NCBI RefSeq assembly: GCF_002288925.2
Contig: NW_022098001.1
Location: 5,510,543-5,574,542, forward strand
Source of the DNA: Delphinapterus leucas
Taxonomy: Eukaryota; Chordata; Mammalia; Artiodactyla; Monodontidae
DNA length: 64,000 nt
Reading direction: 5' to 3'
Part shown: positions 59,091 through 64,000 of the stretch, in pieces
How the letters are laid out: every line of letters starts with the position of its first letter
How positions within the stretch are numbered: position 1 is the stretch's first letter
Program-made: the position numbers and the translations under genes
The notes under the pieces: model-generated
Told to the model about the DNA's origin: nothing
Database searches by the model: none
Seen by the model: the letters and a program-made list of their open reading frames with translations, nothing else

Positions 59091-60262
59091 CTGCCTTGAA
59101 AAGATAAGCCTGGAAATAATCAGCCTGCAAGGTATTCCTGAGATCAGCAGCAGGATTCTGTTCTGTTCTAACTGCATAAGTGGTAGGGTTATTTTCAAGC
59201 GGAAAAAGTGCAAGTGAAACCAACCATGAATGCTTAGTTGTAACAAACATGAATAACTTGCTGGTTTTCTTCCAGAAGATGCTCTGACCATAGGGCTCTA
59301 CCACCTCAAATTCATTTCCTTTCAATTTTAAAAGGAATTATTATACATTTGCTTTATACCCTGAACACTGGGAATGATCATACAACATACATCCCCTATG
59401 CTCAAAATGCTTAGTCTTATGGAAAACCAATTATATATCAATATCTATGTAATATAAATATATACACAGGCAGCTGAGTTGAATAAACACTCTAAGGCAG
59501 TATATATTAATGCACTATGATGCGCTAATGAATTCCTGTCTCCCCTCCAAGTCCCCGAGAGGGTAGGATGGTGTCACTGTCGTTTTCATTTGCCTGGAAC
59601 AAAGCAGGAGATTGGTAAATGTAGGTTGAATGGAATTGAAATAGCAGGTAGCATCGGAACTGAGAGAAGAGAGAAATCTTCATAGTTAATAAAGGTCAGA
59701 GGATGTTTCCTAGAGGCGACACTGTGCTGGCCCTAAGGATCTGGAGAGATAGAAAAGAGGAGGGAGGGGCTGCCAGGGTCATCTGACCCTGAGTATTGTC
59801 TCCCTGGGAACCAATTTTCTCTGTTCTCACATATTAGTTCAGGTTGTCTAGGGGGGAATCGAAAAGGTGCAAACATGGTGTTGATCTCTCTCAATCATCA
59901 AATGCTCCCAGAGCCCCGTAGCTTTTCAAACCCGTGGAAATAGATTCTCTGGGACCAACGTCCCTACTGACGCTCCTCTCTGCAGGAGCGACCAGCCGAG
60001 CGTGAGTCGCACGCGGGAATCCATCTGACACAGGGCTTTAGCGCTGTGAGTACACACCGTGCTCACAGAGCAGAAGATACAAAACACCCTTGGCCGTCTC
60101 GTCAGAAGCCCAAGTCTGACGTCTCCTCCCACGGCCATTGCTAGTGTCAGTCACCAAACAGCAGCGGGTTTTCTGCCCAAGTACAGGAGCGACACAGCTG
60201 GCCCTGGAGATGCTGAGCCTTCAGGTCAGCCCTGAGGAGGACAAGGAAAAGAGGCTGAAGAC
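59091..60262. other. Unassigned intergenic sequence
   Basis: No gene or confident repeat recognised. Confidence 0.4.
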
Positions 60263-60276
60263 AAAAGAATGGACCC

Positions 60277-60589
60277 GGGCTTCCCTGGTGGCATAGTGGT
60301 TGAGAATCTGCCTGCTAATGCAGGGGACACGGGTTCAAGCCCTGGTCTGGGAGGATCCCACATGGCACGGAGCAACTGGGCCCGTGAGCCACAGCTACTG
60401 AGCCTGCACATCTGGAGCCTGTGCTCCGCAACAAGAGAGGCCGCCATAGTGAGAGGTCCGCGCACCGCAATGAAGAGTGGCCCCCGCTTGCCACAACTAG
60501 AGAAAGCCCTTGCACAGAAATGAAGACCCAACACAGCAAAAATTAATTAATTAGTTAATAAACTCCTACCCGCAACATCTTCAAAAAAA
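60277..60589 (+). mobile_element. CHR-type SINE, long form
   Basis: Shares the extended 3' part ('gaagagtggcccccgcttgc', 'gaagacccaacacagcaa') with the copy at 24704. TSD aaaagaatggaccc (60263-60276 and 60590-60603), perfect over 14 bp. Confidence 0.95.
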
Positions 60590-60603
60590 AAAAGAATGGA
60601 CCC

Positions 60604-62749
60604 AAGCCCACACCCTAAGTCAGAGCCCCCTGAATTTGCCTGGGACCTCAGGACACTGGGAGAAGGAGGCACGTGGCTGTGACCTAGGCCAGGAGAATAC
60701 AGGTTCATGCAGACCAAGCTCCTCTGCACCCTTCTCTGCTAACGAGGACCCTGTGCCCAGCCTGTTGGAGCAGAAAGGTGGAAAATCAGACACCCTCCTG
60801 GCCTCCCACGGGCGAGAGGATGCTTCACGGAAGGCCCGGGGAATGATGAGCTTTTCTCTCTCTTGAAGGGTGCTGTTGACCCCGCCCAGCTCTGCAGGGA
60901 AAGGGTCTCATTTCCAAAATGACCATTGGTGATTTTTCTGTTTTAAATTAGATTTAGCAGAGTGGCTTTGGGCATTTACTTACCCTCTTCTGTTTTCCTT
61001 CTCTCCTACTGGAAATGTGGGACTGAACCGGGATTGTGAACACAGCATGGCTACACAGGAGCTGGGGTTCTCCGACCCTCACCTTTGCTGCCCTTGCTGA
61101 GCTCTGCTTGAAGCCAACTTCCCGCCATCAACGCATGTACTGAAAGCAGAATTTGTCTTCTGAAACCTCCTGGGCCAAGATTTCCCCAAATTGCTGGCAT
61201 ATTAAAACGAAGCCACCATGTGAAATACCGAGCTGGGATCCAAGGCCACAGTCAAGTTTACCTGCCCCACCTGTCTCTAAGCCATGCCCCTGGCCTCCAC
61301 ACTCATCACTGGGGGCGACCTCCCTGTTCTGGGGTGAGTCTCCACAGCTCCGAGATCGTGCTCACAACCCTTCTGTGAGTCCTTGACTACGGTGGCTCTA
61401 GCCCTTCCTCTCCAGGCCACACTAGCCACCACCAGCTCCAGGTTCAACCATCCTCCAAACTGCAGTCCCCTTGCCTACAAAATGGAGATTGCACTTATAC
61501 CTGCCTCCAGGGTGGTCTTGAGACTGGGGTGACAAAACGACTGGAAAGCCCTTACACTCTGCCCCATACACAAAGCATGTGAGGAAAAAGTACATGTGGA
61601 CTGTGGCCACGTTCCCCACCCTCTCATCCCATTTTGGCCTTTAAGATATCTTTTGGAAGTTTTGAATTTATGTAAATCAGAAGAATACATTCTAGCCCTC
61701 TCCCCTCAGAATGCAGTAGGGGCGCCTCCTTCTCCTTGGCAATCTGCAAGAGACACCCTCTATCCCTGGTGCTCAAAGACTCAGGGAAGGTCTGATCCTG
61801 TCCCCATGACCCTGTCCTCACACCTCTGTCCCCCTTGATCTCCAGCCTGCTGTTCTGAGCAGAGGCTTTTCTCTGCATGTTGGGAGTAGGGCTTTCGAGG
61901 TGGACAGAACACCTCACTCAGGAACTTGGCTACCTTCTGGCACTAGCCCAAGAAAAACCTTCCTTCCTGCCAGGGTCCCACAACAAAGAAGAAACACGAA
62001 TTCACCCAGTACTTACTGAGTATCTCCCCTATGCCCGGCACTGTCTAGGAACTGAGGAAACATCAGTGCACAAAACACACAGATATTCCTGCCCTTGTAG
62101 AACTTATGTTATAGCAGGGGAGGGCAGTGGGGACAATAAACAAATATTATGAATAAACAGAAAAAAGTTAACACAAATTAATCTTTTAGCAGATCATCCC
62201 ACCACACTGGCGTACCCCAATTTAAAATATATGTACTTTTTTCCAGTGGTGGTTTAATTCAGATCATAATGGCCGTGATGACTGCCCTCCTAACACCAGT
62301 GGGGCTGGTCATAGAGTTCAGCAGAGATCTGTTGAAGCTTCTCTTTTTAAAAAATCCATGAGCAGGCCCAGGAAAACCTTCCCTATACCCACAGTCACGT
62401 GTGAGAAAGGTCGACCTTATACAAACGTTTGACCACAATTTGCAAGACTGAAACTGGAGAGAATGCAAGTACAATATAAAAGGCATTTTCATGAGAAGCC
62501 TGGTTCAAAAGCTTTAAAAAGAAACGTTCTGCATAATATAATACACCAAGCAAAAGAATCTGCCTCAGCAGATCTCTACCCTGCAGCAATTTTCCCCAAG
62601 CAACTGAAGCAGGTTCTGTGGTAGGTTGCCTGAAGGGGAAGGCGTGTCCTTCTAAACCAATGAATCCTGTGCATTGAGAGGCAAATTTCTTCTAGACCTT
62701 CATTTGCTGTAAGTATTTACACGCAAACACACACTCACAACCAGCTAGC
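60604..62749. other. Unassigned intergenic sequence
   Basis: No gene recognised. 61995-62150 ('acttactgagtatctcccct', 'tgcccttgtagaacttatgt') resembles a common old mammalian-wide repeat of uncertain class. Confidence 0.4.
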
Positions 62750-62764
62750 TAAAATGTTTCTTCT

Positions 62765-62966
62765 TTTTTAATTTTTTTAACAGATTTTTTTGATGTGGAC
62801 CATTTTTAAAGTCTTTATTGAATTTGTTACAATATTGCTTCTGTTTTATGTTTTGGTTTTTTGGCCGGGAGGCATGTGGGATCTTAGCTGCCCAACCAGG
62901 GATCGAATCCACACCCCCTGCATTGGAAGGCAACGTCTTAACCATTGGACCGCCAGGGAAGTCCCT
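62765..62966 (-). mobile_element. tRNA-derived SINE, CHR-1-like relative, reversed
   Basis: T-rich tail at left, 'ggatcgaatccacacccc' is box B reversed, head 'accgccagggaagtccc' at the end. TSD taaaatgtttcttct (62750-62764 and 62967-62981), perfect over 15 bp. Confidence 0.92.
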
Positions 62967-63092
62967 TAAAATGTTTCTTCTAATCCCCATTTTTTATGAG
63001 AACTTGATCTTTCCTTCAGAGATTCTGTCTGCTGTGGAACACTGTTTCCAAATCTGTCCTTAGCTGATGTTTCTTGTCCTTTAGGAGGCAAC

Positions 63093-63119
63093 ATGCTAAA
63101 GGACGCTATCCTTTAGCAT
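63093..63119. repeat. Perfect 11-bp inverted repeat (hairpin)
   Basis: atgctaaagga, loop cgcta, then tcctttagcat. Followed at once by an 18-bp near-tandem duplication (tcccctcctgagatgc, 63119-63152). Confidence 0.85.
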
Positions 63120-63229
63120 CCCCTCCTGAGATGCTGTCCCCTCCTGAGATGCCTTTCCTGACTAGTCTAAGACATATCCTTCAGGCCATACTCCCCACCC
63201 ACCCTGTGACTCCCTTCTAGAAGGGAAGG

Positions 63230-63276
63230 CAGAACTAAATATAATTTATTTAGTTTTATCAGAACTAAATATAATT
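63230..63276. repeat. 17-bp direct repeat with a 30-bp period
   Basis: cagaactaaatataatt occurs at 63230-63246 and 63260-63276. Confidence 0.85.
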
Positions 63277-64000
63277 GGAAATGATCTCTTTCACTCATTG
63301 ATTCCTTTGCTCACTTGTTTATTGTATGTCTGCTTCCACTAGAAGATAAGCTTCATGGGAACAGAAAGCTTATCTTGCTCACTCCCCAGCTCCTAAAACA
63401 GTGTTTGGCAAGAGTAAATGTTCAATAAACATGTGCTGAATGAACACATAAAAACCTGCCAGACTTCATTTAGCAAAGCAGCTTTGATTTTGCTGCTACC
63501 TCAAGCGGACATCTTATTTCCCTTCCTTTTTTCAGCAGTCCAGTGTTCTGTCTCCACTTTCGATCACTCCTTCCTCAGTCTGGCTTCATATGTGACCCCA
63601 TCGCCTCCATAAAGCAGATCTCTTGAAGGTCAGCCATGTCTCCTTCAAGGTCAGACTCAGTGGTCTTTCCTTGGCCTCAGATGTTGTTGACTCATCTCCA
63701 GATTTGGTAGTGAGGTACCTTCCTGAGATGCTTCTCGTGAATGTGTCCCTAGTAAACTGAGCCCTTTGTTTTTCTATGTGTTTTTATTTTGCCTCTGTAA
63801 GTATGTGTTCTTCTTATGTATTCCTCAAGTTTCTGTCCTTAGAGTTTTGCTTTCCGCTCTCTCTCCTCTTTACATCAAAGATGGTATCTGCTGCTCTGTC
63901 TTCATCAAGGGTCTCAGTCTTAGATGATACATATGGGAGTCAGAACAGCAGTTGCACAGATGGCAGTTCTTTTGCCCTAGGCACATATAGGATTATTTAT
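63277..64000. other. Unassigned intergenic sequence
   Basis: No gene or confident repeat recognised. Confidence 0.4.

Noticed and set aside
1..64000. CRISPR arrays, operons, prophages, bacterial-type systems
   Set aside because: The window is mammalian: introns, SINEs, L1 and CpG depletion. Periodic repeats are microsatellites or transposons, not spacer arrays.

Overview
The window is nuclear genomic DNA from a mammal, most likely a cetacean (whale or dolphin). The strongest clue is a set of tRNA-derived SINEs whose heads read like the CHR-1/CHR-2 families of cetartiodactyls, several with clean target-site duplications (TSDs). They sit beside artiodactyl-type L1 3' ends, and I see no obvious ruminant BovB/ART2-type elements. 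Family names throughout are from memory and were not checked against a repeat library.

I can support only one protein-coding gene. DCSTAMP (dendritic cell-specific transmembrane protein, the osteoclast and giant-cell fusion receptor) lies on the minus strand at 21161-27566. Three coding exons (26525-27553, 22384-22692, 21161-21235) join in phase 0 with canonical splice signals. They give an unbroken 470-codon reading frame, the same length as I recall for the human protein. The non-coding first exon and promoter should lie at higher coordinates, but I could not identify them. In human the neighbours are DPYS (beyond the DCSTAMP 3' end) and RIMS2 (beyond its 5' end). I recognise no exon of either here.

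Layout: 1-21000 is intergenic and packed with L1. It holds an L1 3' end, a fold-back pair of L1 3' ends, a twin-primed (internally inverted) L1 with a SINE nested in it, a GC-rich block resembling an L1 5' UTR, a small mariner palindrome, a 5.1-kb almost full-length L1 with perfect 16-bp TSDs, and a truncated reverse-strand L1 with perfect 17-bp TSDs. 21000-27600 is DCSTAMP, with three SINEs in its introns. 27600-64000 is upstream or intergenic DNA with further SINEs, L1 3' ends, ERVL/MaLR LTR fragments (MLT1-like, MLT2-like), hAT-type fossils, MIR fossils and a small CpG cluster containing a good CTCF-like motif at 44736-44750.

I found no new biological system. The points of interest are an intact DCSTAMP, datable nested insertions with readable integration footprints, a disabled L1 with a catalytic-site substitution, and a few candidate regulatory or structural DNA sites. 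Most open reading frames in the window are translations of repeats and are not genes.
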